The notes: generated by a model from the sequence alone, not told the origin. Shown: positions 18,275 to 29,722, numbered from the stretch's first letter. The stretch is 64,000 bases of DNA from Mycobacterium sp. (GCA_018401645.1 JAGYKK010000010.1:1-64000), one strand, 5' to 3'. A program made the numbers and translations.

Positions 18275-18808
18275 TCAGGTCTCCAAGTCCAACAGGCCAT
18301 CCGGAGGGTCAATCTCGATGACACCTGAGCTGAGCGAGACCGACGTCACGATGGCGCCGACAAAGGGCACCAGTAATTCCGCCTGAGTGGCGGTGCGGAT
18401 GGACAGCAACTCCCCGGCCGCAGTGTGCAGGACCTCGGTGACGGATCCGACCTCGGCGCCGCCGACGGTTTTCACGGTGAGGCCCGCGAGTTGGTGGTCG
18501 TAGAACTCGTCGGGGTCGTCGATCGGAGGCAGATCAGCGGAGTCGACGACGAACAGGTTGCCCCGCAGAGCCTCGGCCCCGTCGCGGTCGGTCACCCCGG
18601 CCAGGCGGACCAGCATTCGTGCACCGTGAGGTCGAGCCGATTCGACCTCGACATCACGGGTACCAGATTCCCCGCTGCGACGGGAAGGCCTGAGCCGTAG
18701 GCGATTACCGGTGCCGAAACGGCCGTGCGGGTCGTCGGTGCGGATGTCCACAACGAGTTCACCGGAGATGCCGTGGGCTTTCACGACTCGCCCGACGACA
18801 AGGTCCAT
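18275..18808 (-). CDS. rimM: Ribosome maturation factor RimM
   Basis: 177 residues from the ATG at 18808; an open frame of 34 extra codons upstream overlaps khpA and lacks similarity, so it is excluded. The N-terminal beta-barrel domain starts '[20 protein letters not shown]' and the C-terminal PRC-barrel contains '[20 protein letters not shown]' and '[11 protein letters not shown]'. RimM binds S19 and assists 30S head maturation. Fits the conserved order rpsP-khpA-rimM-trmD-rplS. Confidence 0.93.
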   Translation of the reverse strand: MDLVVGRVVKAHGISGELVVDIRTDDPHGRFGTGNRLRLRPSRRSGESGTRDVEVESARPHGARMLVRLAGVTDRDGAEALRGNLFVVDSADLPPIDDPDEFYDHQLAGLTVKTVGGAEVGSVTEVLHTAAGELLSIRTATQAELLVPFVGAIVTSVSLSSGVIEIDPPDGLLDLET

Positions 18809-18821
18809 AGGGGAGGCTGCG

Positions 18822-19064
18822 CTACCGGTCGGTGTCCACCACGTCGACGCGGATGCCCCGGCCGCCGATACCGGACACCAGCGTCCGCAGTGCGGTCGCA
18901 GTGCGTCCACTACGGCCGATCACCTTGCCGAGATCGTCAGGGTGCACGTGCACCTCGACGGTGCGGCCACGACGATTGGTCACCATATCGACGCGGACGT
19001 CGTCGGGATTGTCGACGATCCCGCGGACCAGGTGCTCCACGGCGTCGATGACGGCGGAGCTCAC
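18822..19064 (-). CDS. khpA: KH-domain RNA-binding protein KhpA
   Basis: 80 residues with one type II KH domain. The G-x-x-G loop is in '[19 protein letters not shown]' (residues ~45-63). KhpA with KhpB binds small RNAs and affects cell length and division in Gram-positive bacteria. Its ATG overlaps the rpsP stop by 4 bases (ATGA), so translation is probably coupled. Rv2908c-like. Intact. Confidence 0.93.
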   Translation of the reverse strand: MSSAVIDAVEHLVRGIVDNPDDVRVDMVTNRRGRTVEVHVHPDDLGKVIGRSGRTATALRTLVSGIGGRGIRVDVVDTDR

Positions 19065-19564
19065 GGCGCGCTTGGTTCCGTGGCGTCGTCCGCCTCCGCA
19101 ACAGCCTCGGCGACCGGCTCCGCCTCCGCAACAGTCTCGGGCTCCTCAGAGGCAGTCGGCTCGGCCTTCTTGACCGGCGCCTTCCTCTTCTTAAGTTGGG
19201 TCGCTTCTCCAGTCGGTGCACCGTCGCCGGCGGCGAGCGCGGCGTTGAACAGCTCCAACTTGCTGGGCTTGGGTTCCTTGACCTTGAGCGTGCCCTCGGT
19301 GCCCGGCAGGCCCTTGAACTTCTGCCAATCCCCGGTCACCTTCAGCAGCTTCAGCACGGGTTCGGTGGGTTGTGCGCCGACCGAGAGCCAGTATTGAGCG
19401 CGCTCGGAATCGATCTCGATCAGGCTCGGATCCTCTTTGGGATGGTAGCGGCCGATAACCTCGATCGCGCGCCCGTCGCGGCGATTTCGGGCATCGGCGA
19501 CGGCGACTCGGTACTGGGGATTGCGGATCTTGCCAAGCCGGGCGAGCTTGATCTTGACAGCCAT
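19061..19564 (-). CDS. rpsP: 30S ribosomal protein S16
   Basis: 167 residues from the ATG at 19564 (AGGAG about 10 bases upstream). Residues 1-80 are a canonical S16: '[20 protein letters not shown]', '[20 protein letters not shown]' and '[18 protein letters not shown]'. The remaining half is an alanine/glutamate/lysine-rich low-complexity tail ('[19 protein letters not shown]', then repeated '[14 protein letters not shown]') found in mycobacterial S16 and absent from E. coli. First gene of the rpsP-trmD operon. Its tail coding region holds short direct repeats of GCCTCGGC/GCCTCCGC type. Confidence 0.95.
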   Translation of the reverse strand: MAVKIKLARLGKIRNPQYRVAVADARNRRDGRAIEVIGRYHPKEDPSLIEIDSERAQYWLSVGAQPTEPVLKLLKVTGDWQKFKGLPGTEGTLKVKEPKPSKLELFNAALAAGDGAPTGEATQLKKRKAPVKKAEPTASEEPETVAEAEPVAEAVAEADDATEPSAP

Positions 19565-19753
19565 GAAACTAAGTTCTCCTGTGGTCTCACGCTGCAATTC
19601 AGCGATCACCGGCGGGTTGCCGGAATCCGGTTTTGCCTCGCGTGGGTGGCCCCGGAAAGCGCGTGGCGCCGTAGCCCGTGGCCAGCGCCTCATTCTGCCA
19701 GACCGGCAGGCCGAGGCGTTAATCCGCCTCGGGTGGGCTGGCGTTGGTTTGGC

Positions 19754-20170
19754 TCAAATCAGCTTGTCCATGCACTTGACCTCAACCCGACGGGTCATCC
19801 GCCAACCCTCGGGGGTGCGAATGAATTCGTCGTCGTACCACAGCGCGCACAGCAGGATTTTGGGGCCGTCATCGAATTTCATCGGGTTGAAACACATGGT
19901 GCGGGCCGAGGCGGTATCCCCGGACACCCGGATATCGAAGTTGCCAACCAGGTGGTAGTAGGCGGGAAAGTTAGGCAGTACGTCCGCTAGCCAGGCCTTC
20001 ACCTTTGCAAACGTGCCGTCGATACCGCCCATCACCCGGTAGTCGATGTAGGCGTCGGGAGTGAAGATCACGTCCAGATCATCGAAATTGCGCTGGTCGA
20101 TCGCGGTTGCATAGTCGATCACCAATTGCTGGATCTCCAGCCGATCCGAGATTTCCGACAGACTCATCAT
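19754..20170 (-). CDS. SnoaL-like/NTF2-fold protein
   Basis: 138 residues, Rv2910c-like. NTF2-fold members form a conical alpha+beta barrel with a pocket used by ketosteroid isomerases, polyketide cyclases and dehydratases. Visible: N-terminal helix 'EISDRLEIQQLVIDYATAID', 'IFTPDAYIDYRVMGGIDGTF', 'YYHLVGNFDIRVSGDTASAR' and the final strand 'GWRMTRRVEVKCM'. An Asp/His pair typical of SnoaL-4 proteins appears to be present (D34, H83 region), but substrate and activity are unknown. The start codon lies in the first unit of a 29-bp tandem repeat, and no Shine-Dalgarno is visible. Confidence 0.8.
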   Translation of the reverse strand: MMSLSEISDRLEIQQLVIDYATAIDQRNFDDLDVIFTPDAYIDYRVMGGIDGTFAKVKAWLADVLPNFPAYYHLVGNFDIRVSGDTASARTMCFNPMKFDDGPKILLCALWYDDEFIRTPEGWRMTRRVEVKCMDKLI

Positions 20171-20256
20171 GGAGGCGATTCAACACCGCCTTCATCCGTG
20201 GAGGCGATTCGACACCGCCTTCAGTCGTGGAGGCGAATTAACACCGCCCGCCGACG
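20170..20256. repeat. 29-bp minisatellite, three tandem units
   Basis: Units begin TGGAGGCGA at 20170, 20199 and 20228, exactly 29 bases apart. Units 1 and 2 differ at four positions; unit 3 is conserved for about 18 bases. Each carries GGCGATTCRACACCGCC, a partial dyad (GGCG...CGCC). The array spans the start of the SnoaL-like gene and ends 30 bases before dacB. It resembles mycobacterial MIRU/VNTR minisatellites in size class, but the unit is not one I recognise. Confidence 0.85.
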
Positions 20257-20285
20257 CCGCCGCACACGGGTTAGTGTGATTCCCC

Positions 20286-21173
20286 ATGGGTAGGCTCCCG
20301 ACCGCTCTCGCGGCGTCCATCGCTCTGATCGTTAGCACCATTGCCGTCGCAACGGTGGCCCCCGCAGCCGCCGAACCGAGCATCCAACCGGCTGGCTCGG
20401 TGCCAATCCCCGACGGGCCGTCGCCGGCCTGGATCGTCGCTGACCTCGACACCGGACAGGTGCTGGCCGGGCGCGAGATGTACACCGCCCACCCACCGGC
20501 CAGCACGATCAAGACCCTGCTGGCGCTGACCGCGCTCGACGAGGTGAACCTGGACTCCACCGTGGTCGCCAGCCCAGCAGACACCGCGGTCGAGTGCAAT
20601 TGCGCCGGGGTCAAAGCTGGAAGGGCCTACACGGCCCACCAACTACTGGAAGCCAGCCTGCTGGTGTCGGGCAATGACGCTGCCAACACCCTGGCGGCCA
20701 TGCTGGGCGGTTTTGGCCCGGCACTGGCGAAGATGAACGCCAAGGCCGCTGCCGTCGGTGCTACGAATACCTTCGCCACCAGTCCGTCAGGTTTGGACGG
20801 TCCCGAAGGCCCCGGTTGGACCACGCCGCACGATCTCGCCGTGATCTTCCGGGCGGCGATGGCCAATCCGGTGTTCGCTCAGATCACCGGGCAGCCGACG
20901 GCGGTGTTCCCCACCGACACCGGGCAGCGCGCGCTGATCAACCAGAATGAACTTCTCGAGCGCTACCCCGGAGCGGTCGGCGGCAAAACCGGTTTCACCA
21001 ATGCGGCCCGCAAGACGTTCGTCGGGGCCGCCGAACGCAACGGACGCCGCCTCGTCATCGCAATGATGTACGGGGTTGTCCGCGAGGGCGGGCCGACCTA
21101 CTGGGACCAAGCGGCCACGCTTCTGGACTGGGGTTTCGCCCAGGATCCAACCCGGGGCGTGGCCACCCTCTAG
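20286..21173 (+). CDS. dacB2: D-alanyl-D-alanine carboxypeptidase (S11, DacB2-like), copy 1
   Basis: 295 residues. Signal peptide ~1-29 ('ALIVSTIAVATVAPAAA'). Serine PBP of family S11 trimming the terminal D-Ala of peptidoglycan stem peptides: S-x-x-K in 'PPASTIKTLLALTAL' (~75), S-x-N in 'LLVSGNDAANTLAA' (~123) and K-T-G in 'GAVGGKTGFTNAA' (~230). It lacks the long C-terminal anchor of PBP5, as Rv2911 does. No Shine-Dalgarno is seen; TAGTGT at 20272-20277 could be the -10 of a near-leaderless transcript. A paralogue lies 0.8 kb downstream. Confidence 0.92.
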   Translation: MGRLPTALAASIALIVSTIAVATVAPAAAEPSIQPAGSVPIPDGPSPAWIVADLDTGQVLAGREMYTAHPPASTIKTLLALTALDEVNLDSTVVASPADTAVECNCAGVKAGRAYTAHQLLEASLLVSGNDAANTLAAMLGGFGPALAKMNAKAAAVGATNTFATSPSGLDGPEGPGWTTPHDLAVIFRAAMANPVFAQITGQPTAVFPTDTGQRALINQNELLERYPGAVGGKTGFTNAARKTFVGAAERNGRRLVIAMMYGVVREGGPTYWDQAATLLDWGFAQDPTRGVATL

Positions 21174-21183
21174 CGGGCGTGCC

Positions 21184-21867
21184 TTAGTCGCGGAAGCCCG
21201 GAAGACCGACCTCGGCCGGGGTTTCCGGCTCATCGAAGCCCTCAACCGGAGCCGGGCTGGCAACGCCCAGGTCTCCGGTGGACTCCGCTGGCATCGCTCC
21301 GCCGGACGCCCCACTCGGGGCGGCTCCGCCCGACTCGGGCATGACCTCTGTCTCGGAAGGTCCGAACACTGTGGGCTCCACCGGAATGCCCTCCAGCGGA
21401 ATGGTTCCCGGCACCCAGGCGAGAATGTCGCGCGTTCCGTCGTTGTAGACGACACTGTTGGGCGCCTCACCGAAAACGTCGAAGAAGAGTTTGCCGGTGG
21501 TGCTGCCGCCGGGCGGGAGTTGCCCGCCCCCGATACCACCGGGTGCGTTGACGATCACAGGGTTGCCGATGCCGTTCTCGGCCCTGGTCAGGAATCGTGC
21601 GATGTTGGGGTCGACTCCGCTGCCGAACGCCTGGACGGTCAGCGTGGCTTCGTAGAGGGTGCCGTTGTGGCCGACCGGGGCGGAACTGGGCATGAAGTTG
21701 GTCACGGTGTAACCGATCATGGGCACCGCGGGTCGGTAGTTGATCCGCATCTGCTCGCCGAAGATCTTGATGTTGTCAGTCGCCGATGCGGGCCCGGCAT
21801 TGACCGCGCCGAAGCCGAATGCAATCGCCGTCGCAGCGACGGCGCCCGCCAATTTGGTGATCCTCAC
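21184..21867 (-). CDS. Secreted MPT63-like (DUF1942) protein with proline/glycine-rich tail
   Basis: 227 residues. Signal peptide ~1-29 ('TAIAFGFGAVNAGPASA'). The mature N-terminal ~125 residues match the MPT63/DUF1942 immunoglobulin-like fold: 'MIGYTVTNFMPS', 'GTLYEATLTVQAFGSGVDPN' and 'STTGKLFFDVFGEAPNSVVY' then 'DGTRDILAW'. From about residue 160 an acidic, Pro/Gly/Ser-rich tail follows ('SGGAAPSGASGGAMPAES') that MPT63 (Rv1926c) lacks. Function unknown; MPT63 is a major secreted antigen. It is transcribed opposite to two flanking carboxypeptidase genes. In M. tuberculosis this interval holds pknI and others instead. Confidence 0.8.
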   Translation of the reverse strand: MRITKLAGAVAATAIAFGFGAVNAGPASATDNIKIFGEQMRINYRPAVPMIGYTVTNFMPSSAPVGHNGTLYEATLTVQAFGSGVDPNIARFLTRAENGIGNPVIVNAPGGIGGGQLPPGGSTTGKLFFDVFGEAPNSVVYNDGTRDILAWVPGTIPLEGIPVEPTVFGPSETEVMPESGGAAPSGASGGAMPAESTGDLGVASPAPVEGFDEPETPAEVGLPGFRD

Positions 21868-21963
21868 CTGGACTCCTCTCGTCTGCGGGGAGTGTATCTC
21901 CGCAACCGATCAGAGACCACTTGGAACCCGAATCGCGTTCTGGCCGGTCTAGCCTGAGCAACT

Positions 21964-22836
21964 GTGTCTGCGACAACTCGGTCAGATCGGACCCGGTGCA
22001 TGCGCCGCGTCACCGCCACCGCGGTCGGGCTGATCGTGGCGCTGGCTGCCTCCCCCGTGGTCGGCGCTGAGCCGGACAACCGGGCCGTCGGCATCGCAGC
22101 GACCGACGGCCCGGCCCAGTCGTGGCTAGTCGCGGACATGGTCAGCGGCCGAATTCTTGCCGGCCGGAACCCCTACGGTTTGTACGCGCCGGCCAGCACC
22201 ATCAAGGCTCTGCTGGCGATGGTGGTTCTCGACGAACTCAATCCCGATGCTGCGGTGCGCGCAACGCCGTTGAGCACCGATGTCGAGTGCTCGTGCGTGG
22301 GCCTGGTGCCCGGGGCGGTCTACCCGATCCGGGCGCTGCTGAACGCGCTCATGATGGTGTCCGGCAACGACGCCGCCAATCTGCTGGCTGAGTCACTCGG
22401 CGGCAACCCGGTGGCGATCGCCAAAATGAACGCCAAGGCCGCGCAGTTGGGGGCGACCAACACCCGCGCCGGCTCGCCCTCTGGCCTGGATGGGCCGGGG
22501 TGGGAGTCGGTCACCACGGCGCAGGACCTGGCGATCATTTACCGGGCGGCACTGAATTATCCGTTGTTCGTCCAGGCCGTGCACCAGTCGGTCGCGCAAT
22601 TCCCGGACGGGGCGGGCGGGGTCAGGACGATCGCCAGTAGCGACCGGTTGTTGCCGAGCTACCCCGGCTACATCGGCGGCAAGACCGGGTACACCAATCT
22701 CGCCAAGGAAACCTATGTCGGTATGGCCCAGCGCGATGGTCACCGCCTGATCGTGGTCGCGATGTACGGCGCGGACGATTTGTGGGATCAAAGTCGGGCA
22801 CTGCTGGACTGGGGCTTCAGTCAGTACGGGCGGTAG
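21964..22836 (+). CDS. D-alanyl-D-alanine carboxypeptidase (S11, DacB2-like), copy 2
   Basis: 290 residues from a GTG at 21964; the internal ATG at residue 13 is an alternative. Signal peptide to about residue 35 ('AVGLIVALAASPVVGA'). S11 motifs are intact: S-x-x-K 'APASTIKALLAMVVL', S-x-N 'MMVSGNDAANLLAE' and K-T-G 'GYIGGKTGYTNLAKE'. It is clearly paralogous to the gene at 20286 (shared 'AKMNAKAA', 'ATNT', 'SPSGLDGP' blocks) but the two have diverged substantially, so the duplication is not recent. Its end overlaps the convergent amidohydrolase gene by 16 bases. Confidence 0.9.
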   Translation: MSATTRSDRTRCMRRVTATAVGLIVALAASPVVGAEPDNRAVGIAATDGPAQSWLVADMVSGRILAGRNPYGLYAPASTIKALLAMVVLDELNPDAAVRATPLSTDVECSCVGLVPGAVYPIRALLNALMMVSGNDAANLLAESLGGNPVAIAKMNAKAAQLGATNTRAGSPSGLDGPGWESVTTAQDLAIIYRAALNYPLFVQAVHQSVAQFPDGAGGVRTIASSDRLLPSYPGYIGGKTGYTNLAKETYVGMAQRDGHRLIVVAMYGADDLWDQSRALLDWGFSQYGR

Positions 22837-23906
22837 ACCCGACCGCCCAACACCACCCGGTCGGGCCGCGACAGCACCCGCGCACCGCTGCGAGGGTCGT
22901 CAGCGAAACACAACAGATCGGCGGGCGCGCCGTCGGTCAGGCCCGGTCGGCCGAGCCACCGCCGGGCATCCCAGCAGGCCGCGCCCAACGCCTCCGTGGG
23001 GGTCATACCGATGCTCTTGAGCGCATCGACCTCGTCACCGATCCGTCCGTGCTCGATCGAGGCACCGGCATCGCTGCCCGCGAAGATGGGCACACCGGCC
23101 TCGTAGGCCGCACCGATCCGACCCCTGCACCGGGCGTGAAGATCGCGCATGTGCGCCGCGTAGCGGGGATACCGATCGGCGGCGTCGGCGAATCCGGGGA
23201 AGTTCTCAATGTTTATCAAGGTCGGCACCAGCGCGGTGCCGCGTTCAACCATCAGCGCGACGGTGTCCGCGGTCAAGCCGGTGCCGTGCTCGATGCAGTC
23301 GATGCCAGCCTTGATGAGGCCGGGCAGCGAATCCTCGCTGAACGCATGGGCGGTCACCCTGGCGCCCTCGGCGTGTGCGGCCGCCACGGCGGCCACTAGG
23401 ACATCATCGGACCACAGCGGAGTCAGGTCGCCGACGGTGCGGTCGATCCAGTCGCCGACCAGCTTCACCCAGCCCTCGCCGCGGCGGGCTTGCTCGGCCA
23501 CCGCATCGGGCAGTTGCCACTCATCTTCGAGCTCAAGGGCGAAACCCGGCGAATACCGCTTGGGCCGCGCCAAATGCCTTCCGGCCCTGATGATCCGGGG
23601 AAGATCGTCACGATCGTCGAGACTGCGGGTGTCGACCGGCGAACCACAGTCGCGCAGCAGTAGCGCCCCGACATTGCGTTCGGTTTCGGCCTGGGCGATC
23701 GCCACATCGAGTTCGACGATGCCCTGTCGCCCCAGTCCAACATGACAGTGCGCGTCGACCAGGCCCGCCACGACCCAGCCCCCGTCGAACACTGTTTCGG
23801 CACCGTCAACCGACTCGCTACCCAAGACCCCGTCGACGATCCACCACTCGACAATTTCGCCGTCCGGCAACCCGCGTCCGCGGACGTGAAGCGCCGTTGA
23901 GGCCAC
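22821..23906 (-). CDS. Amidohydrolase-superfamily protein
   Basis: 361 residues, GTG start at 23906, Rv2915c-like. The metal-dependent amidohydrolase pattern is complete: H-x-H in 'AGLVDAHCHVGLG' (~55), Lys in 'GEGWVKLVGDWID' (~147), His in 'VTAHAFSEDSLPG' (~193), His in 'GIDCIEHGTGLTAD' (~214) and Asp in 'IFAGSDAGASIEHG' (~285). A small beta-sandwich from both ends flanks the barrel. Imidazolonepropionase- or prolidase-type substrates are possible, but the specificity cannot be called. It lies 5 bases upstream of the ffh stop in gene order, downstream of ffh on the same strand. Confidence 0.85.
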   Translation of the reverse strand: MASTALHVRGRGLPDGEIVEWWIVDGVLGSESVDGAETVFDGGWVVAGLVDAHCHVGLGRQGIVELDVAIAQAETERNVGALLLRDCGSPVDTRSLDDRDDLPRIIRAGRHLARPKRYSPGFALELEDEWQLPDAVAEQARRGEGWVKLVGDWIDRTVGDLTPLWSDDVLVAAVAAAHAEGARVTAHAFSEDSLPGLIKAGIDCIEHGTGLTADTVALMVERGTALVPTLINIENFPGFADAADRYPRYAAHMRDLHARCRGRIGAAYEAGVPIFAGSDAGASIEHGRIGDEVDALKSIGMTPTEALGAACWDARRWLGRPGLTDGAPADLLCFADDPRSGARVLSRPDRVVLGGRVYRPY

Positions 23907-23911
23907 CGGCC

Positions 23912-25465
23912 TTAGTTCTTACCGGGGAACTTCAGCTTGGACAGGTCGAACCCGGCCAGTCCGGGCGGAAGCTGATTGAGCCCCTCGGGCAGTTGCGACA
24001 AATCAGGGAAATCGGCCGGCATCGCGGAGTCCAGCATCGGATTGCGCGCCTTGGCCGGTGTCGGTCCGCGGCTCTTTTTGCCCTTCTTGTTCTTGGCGTT
24101 GCGCTTCGGAGACCGCCGGGGGAATCCCATCCCCATCGATCCGGCCATCTGCGACATCATCTTCCGGGCATCGAAGAACCGGTCGACGAGTTGGTTGACC
24201 TCTGAGACCGCCACCCCGGAGCCGTTCGCGATGCGAAGCCGGCGCGAGGCGTTGATGATCTTCGGGTCGGCTCGTTCCTCAGGTGTCATGCCGCGAATGA
24301 TCGCCTGAACCCGGTCGAGGTGGCTGTCGTCGACGGCGGCGAGGGCCTCTTTCATCTGGCCAGCTCCGGGCAGCATGCCCAGCAGGTTTCCGATCGGGCC
24401 CATCTTGCGGATGGCCAGCATCTGTTCGAGGAAATCCTCCAGCGTGAGCTCGCCGGATCCGATCTTGGCCGCCGCCTCCTCGGCCTTCTGGGCGTCGAAC
24501 ACCTGCTCGGCCTGCTCGATCAGCGACAGCACGTCGCCCATGCCGAGAATGCGGCTGGCCATCCGGTCGGGGTGGAAGACGTCGAAGTCCTCGAGTTTCT
24601 CGCCGGTGGAGGCGAACAGGATCGGAACCCCAGTGACCTCGCGTACCGACAGTGCTGCGCCGCCGCGGGCGTCGCCATCGAGTTTGGTCAGCACCACACC
24701 GGTGTAGCCGACCCCGGCACCGAAGGCCTCCGCGGTGGTCACCGCGTCTTGACCGATCATCGCGTCGAGCACGAAGAGGGTCTCGTCCGGCGACACCGCG
24801 TCCCGGATCGCGGCCGCTTGGGCCATCAGGACGTCGTCGATCCCGAGTCGACCGGCGGTGTCGACGATCACCACGTCGTACGCCTTGGCCCGCGCCTCGG
24901 CCAGCCCCGCCGCCGCCACTGCGACCGGGTCCCCGGGGCCGGCGTCGGCGGACTCCACCGACTCCTGCGAGGTCCCCGGGTGCGGTGCGAAGACGCTGAC
25001 GCCGGCCCGGTCGCCGACGATCTGCAACTGGGTGACCGCGCCCGGGCGCTGCAGGTCGCACGCCACCAGCAGCGGGGTGTGCCCCTGACCCCGCAACCAG
25101 TAGGCCAGTTTGCCGGCCAGCGTGGTCTTGCCCGCGCCCTGCAGACCGGCCAGCATGATCACCGTCGGCGGAGTCTTGGCGAATGCCAGCCGACGGGTTT
25201 CCCCGCCGAGGATCCCGACCAGTTCCTCGTTGACGATCTTGACGACCTGCTGGGCCGGGTTCAGGGCACCCGAAACTTCAGCGCCGCGGGCGCGCTCCTT
25301 GACCCGGCCGACGAACTCGCGCACCACCGGCAGCGATACGTCGGCCTCCAGCAGAGCCAGCCGGATCTCCCGGGCCGTCGCGTCGATATCGGCGTCAGTC
25401 AAACGACCTTTGCTGCGTAGGCCGGCCAGCGCACCGGTCAACCGGTCGGAAAGGGATTCGAACAC
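23912..25465 (-). CDS. ffh: Signal recognition particle protein Ffh (SRP54)
   Basis: 517 residues, GTG start at 25465. N-domain (~1-90), G-domain with P-loop 'MLAGLQGAGKTTLAGKLAY', G3 'VIVDTAGRLGID' and G4 '[13 protein letters not shown]', then the methionine-rich M-domain ('MLAIRKMGPIGNLLGMLPG', 'QMAGSMGMGFP') that binds 4.5S RNA and signal sequences. The C-terminus is basic then Pro/Leu-rich, typical of mycobacteria. Targets membrane proteins with FtsY, encoded 4.4 kb away. Intact and expected to be essential. Confidence 0.97.
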   Translation of the reverse strand: MFESLSDRLTGALAGLRSKGRLTDADIDATAREIRLALLEADVSLPVVREFVGRVKERARGAEVSGALNPAQQVVKIVNEELVGILGGETRRLAFAKTPPTVIMLAGLQGAGKTTLAGKLAYWLRGQGHTPLLVACDLQRPGAVTQLQIVGDRAGVSVFAPHPGTSQESVESADAGPGDPVAVAAAGLAEARAKAYDVVIVDTAGRLGIDDVLMAQAAAIRDAVSPDETLFVLDAMIGQDAVTTAEAFGAGVGYTGVVLTKLDGDARGGAALSVREVTGVPILFASTGEKLEDFDVFHPDRMASRILGMGDVLSLIEQAEQVFDAQKAEEAAAKIGSGELTLEDFLEQMLAIRKMGPIGNLLGMLPGAGQMKEALAAVDDSHLDRVQAIIRGMTPEERADPKIINASRRLRIANGSGVAVSEVNQLVDRFFDARKMMSQMAGSMGMGFPRRSPKRNAKNKKGKKSRGPTPAKARNPMLDSAMPADFPDLSQLPEGLNQLPPGLAGFDLSKLKFPGKN

Positions 25466-25489
25466 CCCGCCAGCCTAGCGGGCGAATTT

Positions 25490-27954
25490 TTAGACGGCCT
25501 CGGTTAATCGCTTCGGTGGCGCAGGGGCGGGCAGGGCCGCGTAAAGGTCTTGTTCCAAAGCGTCGCGGGCCACGGTGGTGTCCAGTGCCGAGATGGCGAA
25601 AACATCGATCACCGACGATCCCAGCGTGGTGATCTTCGCCCAGGCGATGTCCACACCGGCACGCTCGAACACCGCGGTTAACACGGCCAACAGTCCGGTG
25701 CGGTCACACGCCCGGATCTCCACCAACTGCTGGAGATTGTCATCGACGTCGTGCCAGAGGATCTTCGGTGGGGCCGGGACCACGGCAGCGGGCACGGCGG
25801 GTTTGACCGCGCCGCCAGGATCGCCGCCGTGCCGGGCGATCTCGTGGTCGCGCTGCTGCAGCGCTCCGACGACATCGAGGTCCCCATCGAGGGCGAGGAT
25901 GAACTGCTGGCGCAGCACCTCGGCAGCCGGCGGTGATCCGAACTGCGGGGACACCACGAAAGTGTTGATGGTCGACCCGTCGGCGCTGTTGACCGCGGCC
26001 GAGTGCACACTCAGAGTGTTCAGCGCCAATACTCCGGCCGCCTTGGACAGCAGACCCCGCCGATCCGGCGCGATCATGGTGATCGCGTAGGTCAGCGCTG
26101 ATTCCCCGGGCACCATGTCGACGTGCACGGCACCGTCGCGAGCCAGCACAAGATGTTCGGCGGCAACAGGTTCGGGTCGGGGCTCTTCGTCGCCGACCAG
26201 CAACCCTCGGCAGCGGCGCACCAGATCACCGATCAAGGTGGCCTTCCAATCGCCCCACACTCCGGCCCGGTGGCCAGCGAGTCGGCTTCGGCCAGGGCGG
26301 CCAGCAGTTCCAGCAGAACCGGGTCACCATCGAGTGCCGCCACGACACCGGCGGCGGTCGCGGGGTCAGCAAGATCACGATGGGTTGCCGTCGAGGGCAG
26401 CAGCGATGGTGGCGCACCATCGCCGAGAGCACCGGACGTCGGAGGGCCACAGCCCCAGCCGATTTCCGACCCGGACAGCCAGTTCGGCACCGATCACGCT
26501 GTGGTCCTCGCTGCGCCCCTTCCCGATATCGTGCAATAGGGCACCGAGTACCAGCAGGTCGGGCCGCGCCACCCGGGTCGCCAAAGCGCTTGCCCTCGAC
26601 ACTGTTTCGGCAAGATGGCGGTCCACGGTCCAGATGTGAACCGCGTCGCGCGGGGGGAGATCGCGGACAGCACCCCACTCCGGGAATATCCTCCCCCACA
26701 GGCCGGTCCGATCCAACGCCTCGATCACCGTGACCGCGGTCGGTCCGGCCGTCAGCAGCACCAGCAGATCCTCAAGTGCATCCCGCGGCCAGGGTTCGCG
26801 CAACTCGGGGGCGGTCTCAGCGAGGCGCCCCAGGGTGGATGCCGCGATCGGAAGACCGGTCGTGGCCGAGGCTGCAGCCACCCGCAACGTCAATCCGGGA
26901 TCACGCTGGGGCTTGGCGTCGCGGGCCAGGATCACCTCACCGGCGAACTCCACGACACCCTCGTCGATGGGCCGGCGGATCGGACGGCGAAGCACCGAGA
27001 GTCCCCGCCGCGGAAGCGCGTTGGCGGCAGTTCGCAAGCGGCGTCGTAATAGCTCACAGTCCGGGCGGCGTCGGAAAGAACCCGGGCCAGATCGAAGCGG
27101 TCGCCGATTCCCAGAGCGGCACCGGTCTCGTCGGCGTACTGAGCCAGCAGTTGATCGCGACCGCGGCCAGACACCCGATGAAGTTCGGTGCGGATATTCA
27201 GTAGCCACAGGTGGGCCGAAGCCAGCGAACCGGTCGGTGAGTCCAGGGCCGCACCCGCCGGATACAGATCGGCCAGTTGCGCAATCGACAACGCATTGAG
27301 CAACTGGACGTCGCGAAGTCCGCCCATACCGCTCTTGAGATCAGGCTCGGCACGGTGAGCAATCTGACCACTGCGCTGCCAACGCGCCCTGGCTTGTGCG
27401 GTCAGTTCGTCGAAACGCCCGGAGATTCCGGCGCGCCACTGGCGTCGCGCCCCGCTAATCAGCGTCGAGGATATTCCGACATCCCCGCAAATGTGCCGGG
27501 CCTCCAGCATCGCCAGCCCGGCCGAGAGGTCGGTGCCCGCCACCGCCAACGCCTCAGGTACCGTCCGAACGCTATGATCGAGCCGAATGTTGGCGTCCCA
27601 CAACGGATACCACAGTAGTTCGGCTGTTCTAGACACCCACTCGTCGGGCATATTGTCATGCACCAGCATGAGATCGAGATCGGAGCACGGAATCAGTTCG
27701 CGGCGCCCAAGGCCACCGGTGGCGACGATAGCGAACCCGCTGTTCGGCGTGACACCGATTTCAGCTGCTTTGGCGCTCAGCCACAACTCATTTAGGTCTG
27801 CCAGCGCCTCCCGCAGTGCCGCGGCGTCGAGTTGCCCTGGGCCACCGTCGAGCAACTTCCGGCTCGCCATCACCAGATCTGTGGCAGGGTGCCCCGAACC
27901 CACCGCCGGCGGCGGGCACCGGCCGGCGGCGGAATTCTCAGCCCGCTCTGTCAT
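25490..27954 (-). pseudogene. glnD: PII uridylyl/adenylyltransferase GlnD, frameshifted
   Basis: GlnD modifies the PII protein GlnB according to nitrogen status. From the ATG at 27954 the first frame gives the nucleotidyltransferase domain ('[20 protein letters not shown]', and '[17 protein letters not shown]'). At about 27030 the sense moves to another frame ('[20 protein letters not shown]' through the HD motif '[16 protein letters not shown]'). At about 26400 it moves again ('[20 protein letters not shown]'), and at about 26260 to a fourth segment holding both C-terminal ACT domains ('ITMIAPDRRGLLSKAAGVLA', 'VEIRACDRTGLLAVLTAV'). The total length (about 820 codons) equals intact mycobacterial GlnD, so only small indels are needed. 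Last gene of amt-glnB-glnD. Confidence 0.85.
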
Positions 27955-27998
27955 CTGGTGCTCCCTCGCGCCCATCGCCACCGCCAGCAGGGCGGTGT

Positions 27999-29722
<1,724 letters not shown>

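Noticed and set aside
20170..20256. 29-bp repeats as a CRISPR array
   Set aside because: Units are directly adjacent with no unique spacers, and there are no cas genes.
24320..25420. 366-codon plus-strand frame across ffh
   Set aside because: Antisense shadow of ffh.
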